The notes: generated by a model from the letters alone, not told the origin. A DNA stretch of 64,000 nt from Prosthecobacter algae (GCF_039542385.1 NZ_BAABIA010000005.1:186001-250000), one strand, 5' to 3'. Numbered from the stretch's first letter, positions 43,620 through 52,739 are shown. A program made the numbers and translations.

Positions 43620-45218
43620 ATGAACGATCCCCACCTGTCTCCCATGCCGAAGACTGATTACGATGTGATCATCATGGGCGGTGCCTTTAGCGGTTCTTCC
43701 GCGGCCCTCTTACTGAAGCGTGACCACCCTGGGCTGCGCGTGCTGGTGGTGGAGCGGCGGGTGGAGTTCGACCGCAAGGTGGGCGAAAGCACTTCTGAAG
43801 TGGGCGGCTGCTTTCTCACCCGTGTCCTGCACCTGGGCAGCTACCTCAGCGCGCATCATTATCAAAAGCACGGCCTGCGCATGTGGTTCTGCAAAAGCCC
43901 GCAGGACAGTGTGGAAGACTGCACGGAGCTAGGGCCCAAATTTCAAAGTCGCCTGCCCACCTTCCAGCTTGATCGCTCTCTTCTGGATGAGCATGTGCTG
44001 AAACTGGCCCAGGAAGCCGGGGCGGATCTACTGCGCCCAGCCACCCTGCGCGAAGTGAATCTGGCGGAAGATGACAGCCCCCACACCGTCACGGTGGCCA
44101 GCATGACTGCCGAAGGCAATAAGGAGACCCGCACCTACTCCACCCGCTGGGTCATTGATGCCTCTGGCAAGGCTGCCGTGCTTTCGAAAAAGCTGGGCCT
44201 CCACCGCCCGCTGGGCGATGAGCATGCCACCTCTTCCCTTTGGTGCCGCTACCGCAATGTCAATACGCTGGACAGCCACAAGAGCCGTAGCATGCACCCA
44301 CAGCTCATGAAACGGGCGAAGGCCTCCCGCGCCAGCGCGACGAATCACCTCATGGGCCGTGGCTGGTGGGTGTGGCTCATCCCTCTATCCAACGGCGACT
44401 ACAGCGTGGGCGTGGTGTGGGACCGCAGTGTTTTCACCCTGCCGGAGGGACCATCTCTCCAAGCCAGGTTACATGCCCATATCCTCCAGCATCCTATTGG
44501 TCGGCTCATGTTTGAAGATGCTGAGCAGATTGAGGGGGATACCTTTTACTACAAAGGTCTGCCCTATCACACGGAGCAGATGGCGGGCAATCGCTGGGCC
44601 ATGGTGGGGGATGCAGCGGGCTTCATTGATCCCCTCTACAGCCAGGGCCTGGACTACTGCGGGCACACCGTTTACGCCGTCACCCAGATGATCGGCAAAG
44701 AGGCCATGGGGCAGGACATCACCGAGACGCTGAACTACCTCAAAGGGGCCTACAAACGCAGCTACCGCCTGTGGTTTGAATCCCTCTACAAGGGCAAGTA
44801 CGAGTACATGGGTGACGCCGAGCTGGTGCGCATCGCCTTCATTATGGATCTGGGCACCTACTTCGTGGGTCCCGTGCGCCTGGTTTATGACAACCCCGAG
44901 TACGAATTTGGCCGCCTGCCGTATGATGGGCCTGCGGGCACCTTTTTTGCCAAGTTTATGGCGCTGTACAATCGCCGCCTGAATGCCATGGCCAAAAAAC
45001 GCTTGGCCAAGGGCACCTACGGGCTGTGGAACACAGGCATGGACCTCACGCTGGGCCAGAGCTATACACCAGATTTTTCCGCCCTGCGCTTCCTGCGCTG
45101 GGGCATCCGGCTATGGCTGGTGGCTGAGTTGCGCACGCTCTTTGGCAAAGCGCCGAAAATGATGCCCGCGAGGGCCGAAATGCCCATGGAAAAGGCTCCC
45201 ATGCCCTCCGCCGCCTAG
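43620..45218 (+). CDS. FAD-dependent oxidoreductase of the tryptophan-halogenase/geranylgeranyl-reductase type
   Basis: The protein has 532 residues. The FAD-binding motif VIIMGGAFSGSSAALLL is at the N-terminus, followed by ERRVEFDRKVGESTSEVGGC. It retains WVWLIP in GRGWWVWLIPLSNGDYSVG, which matches the W-x-W-x-I-P signature of flavin halogenases, and AMVGDAAGFIDPLYSQGLDY for FAD-ring binding. Such proteins occur with LpxL-like acyltransferases in flexirubin/aryl-polyene-type clusters. Whether it halogenates, dehydrogenates or reduces a lipid cannot be read here. Confidence 0.8.
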   Translation: MNDPHLSPMPKTDYDVIIMGGAFSGSSAALLLKRDHPGLRVLVVERRVEFDRKVGESTSEVGGCFLTRVLHLGSYLSAHHYQKHGLRMWFCKSPQDSVEDCTELGPKFQSRLPTFQLDRSLLDEHVLKLAQEAGADLLRPATLREVNLAEDDSPHTVTVASMTAEGNKETRTYSTRWVIDASGKAAVLSKKLGLHRPLGDEHATSSLWCRYRNVNTLDSHKSRSMHPQLMKRAKASRASATNHLMGRGWWVWLIPLSNGDYSVGVVWDRSVFTLPEGPSLQARLHAHILQHPIGRLMFEDAEQIEGDTFYYKGLPYHTEQMAGNRWAMVGDAAGFIDPLYSQGLDYCGHTVYAVTQMIGKEAMGQDITETLNYLKGAYKRSYRLWFESLYKGKYEYMGDAELVRIAFIMDLGTYFVGPVRLVYDNPEYEFGRLPYDGPAGTFFAKFMALYNRRLNAMAKKRLAKGTYGLWNTGMDLTLGQSYTPDFSALRFLRWGIRLWLVAELRTLFGKAPKMMPARAEMPMEKAPMPSAA

Positions 45219-45229
45219 GTGCCGAGACA

Positions 45230-45264
45230 CAAAAAATGGCAATCCGCACGAGGCGGATTGCCAT
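45230..45264 (-). terminator. Intrinsic terminator of the hibernation-factor gene
   Basis: ATGGCAATCCGC (45236-45247) and GCGGATTGCCAT (45253-45264) form a perfect 12-bp stem with an ACGAG loop. On the minus strand a TTTTTT tract follows (45236-45231). Confidence 0.88.
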
Positions 45265-45287
45265 GGGTTAATTCAAATGAAGGATGT

Positions 45288-45620
45288 TTAGCCGCGATGA
45301 GCCGCTTTCACTCCCCGGCTGGCCGCCGTATTCCGGGCCGCCTTCTCGGCACGCAGCTTCAGTTTTTGGCGAATGGCCGCCGAGACGCCCATGAGGGCTT
45401 CGTTAAAGGTGTAACCGTCAGCCTGCACCTGGACATCGGGCCCAGGCATTTTCAAAGTGAGTGTGATCCGAAAGCGATACGTGGCATTTTGCGGTTCTTC
45501 GACTCGGGCGGAAGCGTCGGACACGGGCATATGCTGTCGCGCTTCCATAAAAAGGGCCTGAAGTTTTTCCTCCCATTCGGGACGGGCATCGCAACCGAAG
45601 TACTGAATATGTGTGATCAT
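45288..45620 (-). CDS. hpf: HPF/RaiA-type ribosome hibernation factor
   Basis: These small proteins bind the 30S subunit and inactivate ribosomes under stress. The ATG at 45620 gives 110 residues, the short-HPF length. MITHIQYFGCDARPEWEEKL, YRFRITLTLKM and VQVQADGYTFNEALMGVSAA with a basic tail (IRQKLKLRAEKAARN) fit the S30AE domain. The alternative ATG at 45839 is longer but adds non-family residues. A promoter candidate lies close upstream and a terminator downstream, so it is monocistronic. Confidence 0.72.
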   Translation of the reverse strand: MITHIQYFGCDARPEWEEKLQALFMEARQHMPVSDASARVEEPQNATYRFRITLTLKMPGPDVQVQADGYTFNEALMGVSAAIRQKLKLRAEKAARNTAASRGVKAAHRG

Positions 45621-45633
45621 GGTGGATGTATCT

Positions 45634-45661
45634 ATGTTAAAAGCTCCCAGCGGAGCCACAA
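45634..45661 (-). promoter_or_regulatory. Promoter candidate of the hibernation-factor gene
   Basis: The minus-strand -35 is TTGTGG (45661-45656), with a 16-nt spacer and -10 TAACAT (45639-45634). The start site would be only about 8 nt before the ATG at 45620, so the mRNA would be nearly leaderless. A GCTCC-GCT-GGGAGC palindrome overlaps the spacer. Confidence 0.35.
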
Positions 45662-45782
45662 AGGAGGAACGTTGAGATTCCCACCCTGTGACATTGCAAG
45701 GCAGCCGTGTGTTTGTAACCCCCGACAGCTCCAGCGTTGATCTTTGTCTTCGCGGAAATGAAAAAAACCTCCAGTTTACCCC

Positions 45783-46643
45783 ATGTCCTGGCTGCCTGAA
45801 TCCAAAGACCATCTCCCCCTCACCTGGTGGAAGGGGCACCCCATCTACCTTTCAGCCATGGTTGCCATCGGGGCTGTGGCCAGCATGGTTTTCACTGCGG
45901 TGCTGATGGCCGCCGCACCCGCCACGCTGGAATACCTCATTTTCACCTTTGGCGACTGGGCACGACTGCACCTTTGGGCTCCGGTGACTTACGCGCTGGT
46001 GAATCCACCCAGTTTCTGGCTTTTGATCAGCGGCGTCATGTTCTGGCGTTTTGGCGAGGCGGTGGAGCGCCACCTGGGCCGCACCAGCTTTATCAAGCTG
46101 CTCGTCGTCCTCCTGCTTGTTTCACCTTTGCTGATCACCCTGGCGAGCCTCCTGGGTCCCTCGCGGGGTTGTGCCGGTGTGACGGAAATCTTCTTTGGTA
46201 CCTTCATCGCCTTTGCTGCGCTTTACCCGCATGTGATGCTGTCGCTGATCTTTTTCAGCCTCGAGGCGTGGATGCTGGCCGCTGCCATCGTCGGTGTGAA
46301 TGCACTGATGGCCCTCGCAGGCCGTGACTGGATCGGCCTGCTCATTCTGGCAGGCCACGTCGGCACGGCCGTGGCCTACATCCGATATGAGCAGGGCATC
46401 CTCACCCTGCCGAAGATCCCCACCTTTCAGGCCACGCCCCCGGCATCGCGGAACGCCCCAAAGCCCACACGCAGCAGCGGCGGCAACGTGAATCCAACGC
46501 CAGCCCCGAAGGTGAAAAAGCACAGCCCGGCGGTAGATGACATCCTGGACAAAATCAGCCGCGAAGGCATGCACAGCCTCACCCCGGACGAACGCCGCAT
46601 CCTGGACCAGGCCAGCGAGGATCTGCAAAAACGCAAGGGCTGA
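45783..46643 (+). CDS. Rhomboid-like membrane protein lacking the catalytic serine
   Basis: The protein has 286 residues. A six-helix rhomboid-like core spans about 20-200. The helix-4 motif G-x-S-G-x-x-x-x-x-G reads GCAGVTEIFFG (129-139), so the nucleophile position is Ala131, not Ser. The helix-6 histidine is present in LLILAGHVGTAVAYI (His192). A soluble Pro-rich tail ends in a short module (ISREGMHSLTPDERRILDQA, about 258-277) seen on other bacterial rhomboids. It is probably a proteolytically dead rhomboid (iRhom/derlin-like by analogy). Confidence 0.72.
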   Translation: MSWLPESKDHLPLTWWKGHPIYLSAMVAIGAVASMVFTAVLMAAAPATLEYLIFTFGDWARLHLWAPVTYALVNPPSFWLLISGVMFWRFGEAVERHLGRTSFIKLLVVLLLVSPLLITLASLLGPSRGCAGVTEIFFGTFIAFAALYPHVMLSLIFFSLEAWMLAAAIVGVNALMALAGRDWIGLLILAGHVGTAVAYIRYEQGILTLPKIPTFQATPPASRNAPKPTRSSGGNVNPTPAPKVKKHSPAVDDILDKISREGMHSLTPDERRILDQASEDLQKRKG

Positions 46644-46956
46644 GGCACTGGCATTCTTTAGTCTCGCCTTTTGTTAGGCCCCGGCACACGGGGCCGTGAG
46701 CTGGCTTGCGATGAAAACCGAACAGGTCCGCCTCTGGATTTTTCCAGTTTGGCAGGGCATGACGTTTTTGGGACTTGCTGAAATCGTAGCGCACGACCTT
46801 TTTGGCCTGCCCCAAGCCCAAAGAATGGTTTTTGGTTAGGCCAACGGCTCCCCCCACAGCCAAAAAAGAGAGCCGCTGCGATGAAGTGTACCCAGCCGGA
46901 AATCGGCCTGCCACTTGGCAGGCTCCGGTTCGCCCACCTTCAGCCCGCTTTTCTTT
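46644..46956. other. Intergenic region before katE
   Basis: No gene is seen in this 313-bp stretch. It holds two copies of GTTAGGC (46673-46679, 46835-46841). A small hairpin GGCCCCG-GCACA-CGGGGCC (46677-46695) overlaps the first copy; no T-tract follows, so it is not a terminator. The katE promoter must lie here, but I could not place it convincingly. Confidence 0.45.
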
Positions 46957-49050
46957 ATGCCCGCCAGCTCTTCCTCCAAGCCCAAGACGACCACTCCAGG
47001 GACCGATCTTCCCGCCGAGACTCACCAGACGACCACGGATCTGAAACAGACGCTCACGACCAATCATGGCGTGCCCATCTCTGACAACCAGAACTCCCTC
47101 AAGGCCGGCGTTCGCGGGCCCACGCTGATCGAAGACTTTGTGCTACGGGAGAAGATTACCCATTTCGACCACGAGCGCATCCCGGAACGCATCGTCCACG
47201 CACGCGGCTCAGGCGCGCATGGTTACTTTCAGGTCTATGAATCCCTGGCCGACATCACCAAGGCCGCCTTTCTGCAAAATCCCAAAACGAAGACGGAGGT
47301 CTTTGTGCGATTCTCCACGGTGGCGGGCGGAGCTGGCTCGGGCGACATGCCCCGGGATGTGCGCGGTTTTGCCGTGAAGTTCTACACCAGCGAGGGCAAC
47401 TACGACCTCGTGGGCAACAACATCCCCGTCTTCTTCATCCAGGATGCGATGAAGTTTCCAGACCTCGTCCATTCCGTCAAAATGGAACCTGACCGCGGCT
47501 TTCCTCAGGCGGCTTCGGCCCACGACAATTTTTGGGATTTTGTCTCCCTCAGCCCCGAGACCATGCACATGCTGATGTGGACGATGTCTGACCGCGCCAT
47601 CCCGCGCTCGCTCCGCATGATCGAAGGATTCGGTGTCCACACCTTCCGCCTTGTCAATGCTGAGGGCGTCTCTCACTTCGTGAAATTCCACTGGCGACCC
47701 AAGCTGGGCATGGCTGCGGTCGTCTGGGACGAGGCTGTGAAAATCAATGGTGCCGATCCTGACTTCCACCGAAGGGACCTTTGGGAAGCGATCGAAAAAG
47801 GCGACTACCCAGAATGGGAGCTGGGGCTGCAGGTCTTCGATGAAAAGACGGCTGCCGGACTGGACTTCGATGTCCTGGATCCTACCAAACTCATCCCGGA
47901 AGAAATCATTCCGTTGCGCATGGTTGGCAAGCTGGTGCTCAACCGCAACCCGGACAACTTTTTCGCCGAGACTGAACAGGTGGCCTTCCTACCTTCGAAC
48001 ATCGTTCCCGGCATCGAGTTCTCGAACGACCCGTTGCTACAGGGCCGACTCTTTTCTTATCAGGACACGCAGCTTTCCCGGCTTGGCGGACCCAACTTTC
48101 ACCAGATCCCGGTGAATGCCCCGCGCTGCCCCGTGCACAACTTTCAGCGCGACGGCCTGCGCCAGATGCAGGTGCCCAAGGGCCGAGTGAACTACGAGCC
48201 CAACAGCTTTGACCAGGGGACTCCGCGTGAGAATCCACACCAGGGTTTTGCCAGCGTCCCGGAGGAGCTGGACGGCACCAAAATCCGCAAACGATCCGAG
48301 ACCTTCTCCGACCACTACTCCCAAGCCCGCCTTTTCTTCCGCTCCATGAGCACGCCCGAGCAAAATCACATCATCAGCGCCTTCGCCTTTGAACTGGCCA
48401 AGGTGGAAACCAAACCGATCCGCCTACGCATGCTCGGTCATCTGGCCAACATTGATGCCGATCTGCATGAGGGTGTTTCCTACGCGCTGGGCATGCAGGA
48501 GCTGGCCGAGTCCATCCTTCCTGCCATGGCTCCACGTGATCTGGACCCCTCTCCAACGCTCAGCATGATTCACAAGGCACCAGTAACTTTGCAAGGCCGT
48601 AAAATCGGCGTGCTGATCACCGATGGGTTTGATTCCACCTTGCTCATGTCCTTGCAGCAGCGGGCCAAAAAAGAAAAAGCCACCGTCGCCGTCATCGCCC
48701 CCAAGGTCGGCGGCGCGGTGGACAGCGAAGGCACGCTCTTTGAAGCAGATTCCCCCATCTCAGGCGGACCTTCGATTTTCTATGATGCCGTGGTCATTCT
48801 CGCCTCTGCTGAAGGTGCGCAGGACCTCGCCACCCAGGCTGCTGCCGTCAACTGGGTGGGCGATGCCTTTGCTCATCTCAAGGTCATCGGCCATACCCCA
48901 GAGGCGCAGCCCCTCCTGGACAAAGCCGGTGTTCTCCCCTGCGAAGGCATTCTTCCCCTGCCCGCTGAACAGGCCCTCTCCAAATACATCGCCACCGCCA
49001 AAAAAGGCCGTGTATGGGAACGCGAATGTGCCTTGAGAAGACCCGGCTGA
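46957..49050 (+). CDS. katE: Large-subunit catalase (HPII/KatE type)
   Basis: KatE converts hydrogen peroxide to water and oxygen with haem. The ATG at 46957 gives 697 residues (one at 46915 would give 711). The catalase core includes [35 protein letters not shown] with the catalytic His, the [20 protein letters not shown] region, and [20 protein letters not shown] with the haem-ligand Tyr. A C-terminal DJ-1/amidotransferase-like domain ([20 protein letters not shown], about 540-697) confirms the large-subunit type. Confidence 0.95.
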   Translation: MPASSSSKPKTTTPGTDLPAETHQTTTDLKQTLTTNHGVPISDNQNSLKAGVRGPTLIEDFVLREKITHFDHERIPERIVHARGSGAHGYFQVYESLADITKAAFLQNPKTKTEVFVRFSTVAGGAGSGDMPRDVRGFAVKFYTSEGNYDLVGNNIPVFFIQDAMKFPDLVHSVKMEPDRGFPQAASAHDNFWDFVSLSPETMHMLMWTMSDRAIPRSLRMIEGFGVHTFRLVNAEGVSHFVKFHWRPKLGMAAVVWDEAVKINGADPDFHRRDLWEAIEKGDYPEWELGLQVFDEKTAAGLDFDVLDPTKLIPEEIIPLRMVGKLVLNRNPDNFFAETEQVAFLPSNIVPGIEFSNDPLLQGRLFSYQDTQLSRLGGPNFHQIPVNAPRCPVHNFQRDGLRQMQVPKGRVNYEPNSFDQGTPRENPHQGFASVPEELDGTKIRKRSETFSDHYSQARLFFRSMSTPEQNHIISAFAFELAKVETKPIRLRMLGHLANIDADLHEGVSYALGMQELAESILPAMAPRDLDPSPTLSMIHKAPVTLQGRKIGVLITDGFDSTLLMSLQQRAKKEKATVAVIAPKVGGAVDSEGTLFEADSPISGGPSIFYDAVVILASAEGAQDLATQAAAVNWVGDAFAHLKVIGHTPEAQPLLDKAGVLPCEGILPLPAEQALSKYIATAKKGRVWERECALRRPG

Positions 49051-49161
49051 GGCTCCGCCAATAGCGGGTCGCTGGCGCAACCTGACGGTTCACCAGCGTT
49101 GGCTGTGGCCTGCTGGAGCTGCAATCGCTCGGCATGCAGCTTGCCCGCTAACAGGCCGGTT

Positions 49162-49806
49162 TTAACGGGAGCTTTTCAGCAGTTCCGAAAGAGGAACGAC
49201 ATCGCCATCAGGGATTTCAGGATCGAACTCACCCCGGGCACGGCGTTTGTCCTCGACCTCTTTGACCTTGGCATCCCGGGCGGCATTGCGTTTGGACTCT
49301 TTCTTTTCCTTGCGGGTGGAAGGGGTCATTTCCAGGAAGGTGGAGGAGGATTTCAGCTCGGTGATGCTGGGGTGCTTCTCCTCCAACAAGGTCACCAGCT
49401 CTTCGGACAGGCCCCTCCAGACGGTGAACATGCCGTTGGAGACAGGTTGATCAATTACGACGTGGTCCACGACCGTACCGTTCACCATGGTCATGAGGAT
49501 CTCACCCTGACGCATGCGGGTGACGATGTCCAGCGACTGGGTGCCTTTGAAGTCCAGTTTCAGGGTCACCCCATAGGTGCCGTCGTCCGCCGGGAAAGGA
49601 TGGATGGCGGACACGCTCTGGGTGCTGAATTCAGGGATGATTTTGAAGATCATGGTCCGGCCGTTGACGTTGCGGCGGAAGATGGTCTTCGGCGATTCCA
49701 TGTCATTGCCCTGAGAGTGGACGGTGATGACCACCTTCTCCTTATCCATGGATTCACAGGCAGGAAAAAGAACGGCCACCAGGAGGGCGAGAAACAAACG
49801 GTGCAT
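49162..49806 (-). CDS. Lipoprotein of unknown function
   Basis: The ATG at 49806 gives 214 residues with a lipobox-type leader (MHRLFLALLVAVLFPACES). The middle is beta-rich (TIFRRNVNGRTMIFKIIPEF, TYGVTLKLDFKGTQSLDIVT). The end is charged and coiled (RKEKKESKRNAARDAKVKEV). I recognise no family. It is the fourth gene of the sigma-factor operon, 70 bp after the preceding gene, so it may act in the same envelope response. Confidence 0.62.
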   Translation of the reverse strand: MHRLFLALLVAVLFPACESMDKEKVVITVHSQGNDMESPKTIFRRNVNGRTMIFKIIPEFSTQSVSAIHPFPADDGTYGVTLKLDFKGTQSLDIVTRMRQGEILMTMVNGTVVDHVVIDQPVSNGMFTVWRGLSEELVTLLEEKHPSITELKSSSTFLEMTPSTRKEKKESKRNAARDAKVKEVEDKRRARGEFDPEIPDGDVVPLSELLKSSR

Positions 49807-49876
49807 ATCTGCTAGAAAACCAGAATGCACCCCGCTTTGCAACCCAGGAGACGGATTATCCTGATGCGGGCGAGCT

Positions 49877-50251
49877 TTACGGGGCGGCCTCCTCTGGGGA
49901 CTTGGGACGGATTTTCTCAAACTTCTCTTTTTGCTCAGGGGTCAACTCCTGCCGGATGCCCTCCACCGCACGGCCGACGATCTGCCAGACGTTTTTGATG
50001 CCTTCCTCCCGCAGGGCGGCCAGTTCTGCCACCGCCTTGTCAGTGTGTACTTCCAGCTTTTCCCGCTGGGCCGCGTCCGGGTGCAGTTTCTCCAGGTGCT
50101 TCATGGCAGCCTGTTTCCAGAAGGCGGGATCCTCCTTCTTTTTCTGGATGCCTTTGCTGACAATGAAGCCCAGCGTGAACCCCACCCCGAGACTGAACAG
50201 GATGAGCAAGGTGATGAGGCAGCCTGCCTTGGTGCGGGGAGAGTAGCTCAT
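49877..50251 (-). CDS. Small membrane-anchored Spy/CpxP-like protein
   Basis: The protein has 124 residues: one membrane helix (about 10-31, ITLLILFSLGVGFTLGFIVS), then helical stretches ending RQELTPEQKEKFEKIRP. The LTPEQKEKF motif resembles the LTxxQ motif of Spy/CpxP and related periplasmic metal/stress-response proteins. Its ATG overlaps the stop of the 97-residue gene (ATGA, 50248-50251). It probably belongs to the same sigma-controlled envelope response. Confidence 0.6.
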   Translation of the reverse strand: MSYSPRTKAGCLITLLILFSLGVGFTLGFIVSKGIQKKKEDPAFWKQAAMKHLEKLHPDAAQREKLEVHTDKAVAELAALREEGIKNVWQIVGRAVEGIRQELTPEQKEKFEKIRPKSPEEAAP

Positions 50252-50541
50252 GGCCAGGAAAGCTGCATGGTGACGGCCCGATCCAGCGCCGGTGCTTCGA
50301 TCCGGGACTCAAACCAGCCGGCAAACGCGTATCCGGCACTCAGGCAAAAGACGACCGCCGTGGCCAGCACAGCCCGCAGTCCTAGGCCATTGAACACGTC
50401 CTCCCAGGCCTCGCCTGTTGCCTCGCTCGCATGGGCCAGGACACGGGTGGTGAAACCGTAGGGCAGTGCAGGAAGGTCCGCCGCAGGGCCTTGGCGGGCC
50501 TGCTGCGCGAGGTGCAGCCAGCGTTGGTCAAAATCGTTCAT
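50248..50541 (-). CDS. Small single-helix membrane protein, possible anti-sigma factor
   Basis: The protein has 97 residues with one membrane helix (about 58-76, AVLATAVVFCLSAGYAFAG). The N-terminal part (MNDFDQRWLHLAQQARQGP) is short and helical, as in anti-sigma factors. Its start overlaps the sigma-gene stop by 4 bp (ATGA, 50538-50541), and its stop overlaps the next start, so all three are translationally coupled. I find no zinc or ASD motif, so the anti-sigma role is an inference from position. Confidence 0.55.
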   Translation of the reverse strand: MNDFDQRWLHLAQQARQGPAADLPALPYGFTTRVLAHASEATGEAWEDVFNGLGLRAVLATAVVFCLSAGYAFAGWFESRIEAPALDRAVTMQLSWP

Positions 50542-51137
50542 GGCTTGTGGAATTCACTTTTCATCGTTTGGCGCGCCAGGGCACGCAGTTTGTGCCGTGC
50601 CCGCATGGCGCGCATTTTCACCATGGGCCGTGTCCAGCCGGTGATCTGGGCGATCTCCTGAGTGGAGCGTTCCTCCAGGTCCAGCAGGGTGAGCACCAGA
50701 CGGTCTGACGGAGACAGCAGGGCGAGCAGTCGGGTGACCACTGCCTTGGCATCGGTACTGGGGGTGGTGGGCGGTTCGGCGTGGCGGTTCAGCAGGTAGT
50801 CCATCCAGTCCGCCTCGCCCTCGCTGAGGTCGGCAAAGCGCCATTCCGGCCGCGCCTTTTCCGCACGGAGGGCATCCAGGCAAGTGCGTACGGTGAGGCG
50901 ACTGACCCAGTGCTCGAAGGGGATGCTGTCGCGCTCGCGATAGGAGTCCAGTTTTTGAAACAGCTTCCCATAGACCTCCTGCATCAGATCTTCCTCGCTC
51001 TCGCGCCGGGGCAGATGATTGCGCACCAGCCGCCGCACCAGCGGATGCAGATGGACGACCAGCGCCTCGGCCGCAGCGGCATCGCCACTGCGCACGCGCT
51101 GGAGACAGTCCTGCACCTCGAAAGCATCTGGCATCAC
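50538..51137 (-). CDS. ECF-type RNA polymerase sigma factor
   Basis: The protein has 199 residues. Region 2 includes ALVVHLHPLVRRLVRNHLPR and EEDLMQEVYGKLFQKLDSYR. Region 4 is LLSPSDRLVLTLLDLEERST with the HTH QEIAQITGWTRPMVKMRAMR. This matches extracytoplasmic-function sigma factors. It heads an operon with a coupled small membrane protein, a Spy-like protein and a lipoprotein. There are two consecutive ATG codons; the first, at 51137, is used here. Confidence 0.9.
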   Translation of the reverse strand: MMPDAFEVQDCLQRVRSGDAAAAEALVVHLHPLVRRLVRNHLPRRESEEDLMQEVYGKLFQKLDSYRERDSIPFEHWVSRLTVRTCLDALRAEKARPEWRFADLSEGEADWMDYLLNRHAEPPTTPSTDAKAVVTRLLALLSPSDRLVLTLLDLEERSTQEIAQITGWTRPMVKMRAMRARHKLRALARQTMKSEFHKP

Positions 51138-51209
51138 GATGGCGGGAGTTTATGGAAGAAACGGGGCACACTGCGAGAACAACGTGGCGGCACGTCGCCC
51201 GGTAACGGC

Positions 51210-52196
51210 TTATTTGATCAAGTCCGCCACAGGAATGCGGAAGCAGGCATCCGTGCGGGACTTTTGTTTGTCCTCACCGCCCAGGCAATAGACCTGCCGA
51301 TCACATACCACGAGCCCCACCATGGCCTTGTATGGCAGCGGTTTGGCAGGGCGGTATTCGTTCTTCCGGAGATCATAGAGAAAGGCTTCGTCCGTGAAGC
51401 CCTCCGTGTCGTTTTTGAAACCACCCGCGAGATAGATCAGATCGTCACTGAGAGCCACCGCCGTGAGTCCCCGCACCGCATACGGAAACGAGGGCAGCTT
51501 CCTCCAGCTCTTGGTTTCCATGGCAAAGGCGTAGGCATCCGAGGTATTCACCACGACTTGTTTGGCCGCATCCCAATGGGCGCCGCCAAAGATGAAAAGC
51601 TGCTCTCCCACCGTGGCAGAAGCCGCGATGCCAATCGGCTGACCGGGGTAGTCCGGGAGAGGCACAACTTGGCCATTGGGATTCAACGCGAAAACAGATT
51701 TGGTTAGGCTTGCGAGGTCAGCCGCATCGGGGGTTCCCCCCACGAAGATGAGTTTTTCGCCCATCATCCCGCCCGCAGCCAGCACGGCGGGCTTGGTCTT
51801 GGGCAGCCCCTGACGCAGGACCAGATGGCCACCCGCGAATGAGCCCTGAGAATCAAAGCCCTTCGTCCCGGTAGATCCTCCGGCAAAAACGAAACCTTCT
51901 TTGGAATGCCCGGCTACCCCATAAGCCATGGATGAGGGCAGCTCCAAGGCGGAGGTCTTCCACTGCTTCTTGACGGGATTAAAAAGATGCACTGAGGACA
52001 GCCATTTTTTCTCGCCATTGACCCAGCGGGTGCCGCCTACCACCACCACGTGTCCATGATCCACCCCACAGGCAAAGCCCCCATTCGCCTCTGGCAGCGA
52101 CGGCAATTTCTCCCACTCAGAGGCTTCCGCCTTCAGCAGGTAGAGAGCCGCCAGCAGGCAGCTTATGGTCAGGATCGGTCGCGCGGTCATAGGCAT
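51210..52196 (-). CDS. Exported kelch-repeat protein (sialic-acid mutarotase-like)
   Basis: The protein has 328 residues with a signal peptide (ARPILTISCLLAALYLLKA). Kelch blades repeat about every 50 residues: VDHGHVVVVGGTRWVN, SKEGFVFAGGS, EKLIFVGGTPDAAD, EQLFIFGGAHWDAA, DDLIYLAGGFKN and RQVYCLGGEDKQK. NanM-type proteins with this architecture are N-acetylneuraminate epimerases, which would fit the sialidase elsewhere in the window. The start lies 80 bp inside the upstream gene's 3' end, so the two overlap. Confidence 0.82.
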   Translation of the reverse strand: MPMTARPILTISCLLAALYLLKAEASEWEKLPSLPEANGGFACGVDHGHVVVVGGTRWVNGEKKWLSSVHLFNPVKKQWKTSALELPSSMAYGVAGHSKEGFVFAGGSTGTKGFDSQGSFAGGHLVLRQGLPKTKPAVLAAGGMMGEKLIFVGGTPDAADLASLTKSVFALNPNGQVVPLPDYPGQPIGIAASATVGEQLFIFGGAHWDAAKQVVVNTSDAYAFAMETKSWRKLPSFPYAVRGLTAVALSDDLIYLAGGFKNDTEGFTDEAFLYDLRKNEYRPAKPLPYKAMVGLVVCDRQVYCLGGEDKQKSRTDACFRIPVADLIK

Positions 52197-52707
52197 CCAT
52201 ACGGGTTTCAGGGGTTTTCCAATCAGGCCTCAGGCGAACATCGGCTTTTCCGGAGAGTTCGCCCACGGCACTGGCGGGCCGCAGGTCCTCCGAGCGATGC
52301 ATTTCCCACCAGCACTGGCCACAGTGATTGTGCGCGTGGTTAATCACAAACCCGGCCTCCTTCATCAGCGGGCCGATCCAGCCCATGCAGTGGTCGCAGT
52401 AGTCTGGGTATTGCTGCAGGTCATTGCGGATCAGGAAGCCCTTTGAAGGGCAAGCGTGCATGTCTATGCGGAAGACATCTTCCTGCGCCGTCGTGGTCCA
52501 GTCGCCGCCTTCCTCGGCCAGGGTGTGGCCCCAGTATTCCTTCATGCCTTCAAAGCCTTTTCCCACAATCAGGGCCGTTGCATGGCGTTGCGAATCCTCA
52601 TAAATGGCCTCATGCCAGTAGCTGCGCACCAGCTCATGCCCGCCCTGCTGCTGCAACCAGTCAAAGGTCCACTCATAGTGGCCGCAGAAGTCGTAGATGC
52701 CGATCAT
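52117..52707 (-). CDS. Cysteine/histidine-rich protein of unknown function
   Basis: The ATG at 52707 gives 196 residues; the open frame upstream is not needed. Residues 95-150 contain RIDMHACPSKGFLIRND, YCDHCMGWIGPLMKEAG and INHAHNHCGQCWWEMH, a likely metal-binding or catalytic Cys/His cluster. It vaguely resembles the ATC-hydrolase (L-2-amino-thiazoline-4-carboxylate hydrolase) family, but I am unsure. The low-complexity C-terminal tail overlaps the kelch-gene start by 80 bp, suggesting coupled expression. Confidence 0.55.
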   Translation of the reverse strand: MIGIYDFCGHYEWTFDWLQQQGGHELVRSYWHEAIYEDSQRHATALIVGKGFEGMKEYWGHTLAEEGGDWTTTAQEDVFRIDMHACPSKGFLIRNDLQQYPDYCDHCMGWIGPLMKEAGFVINHAHNHCGQCWWEMHRSEDLRPASAVGELSGKADVRLRPDWKTPETRMDAYDRATDPDHKLPAGGSLPAEGGSL

Positions 52708-52739
52708 GAGGGTATCAAACGGGCTTCGGGAGCTGTTGC

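Noticed and set aside
46677..46695. Hairpin GGCCCCG-GCACA-CGGGGCC after the rhomboid gene, considered as a terminator
   Set aside because: No T-tract follows on either strand, so termination is not supported.
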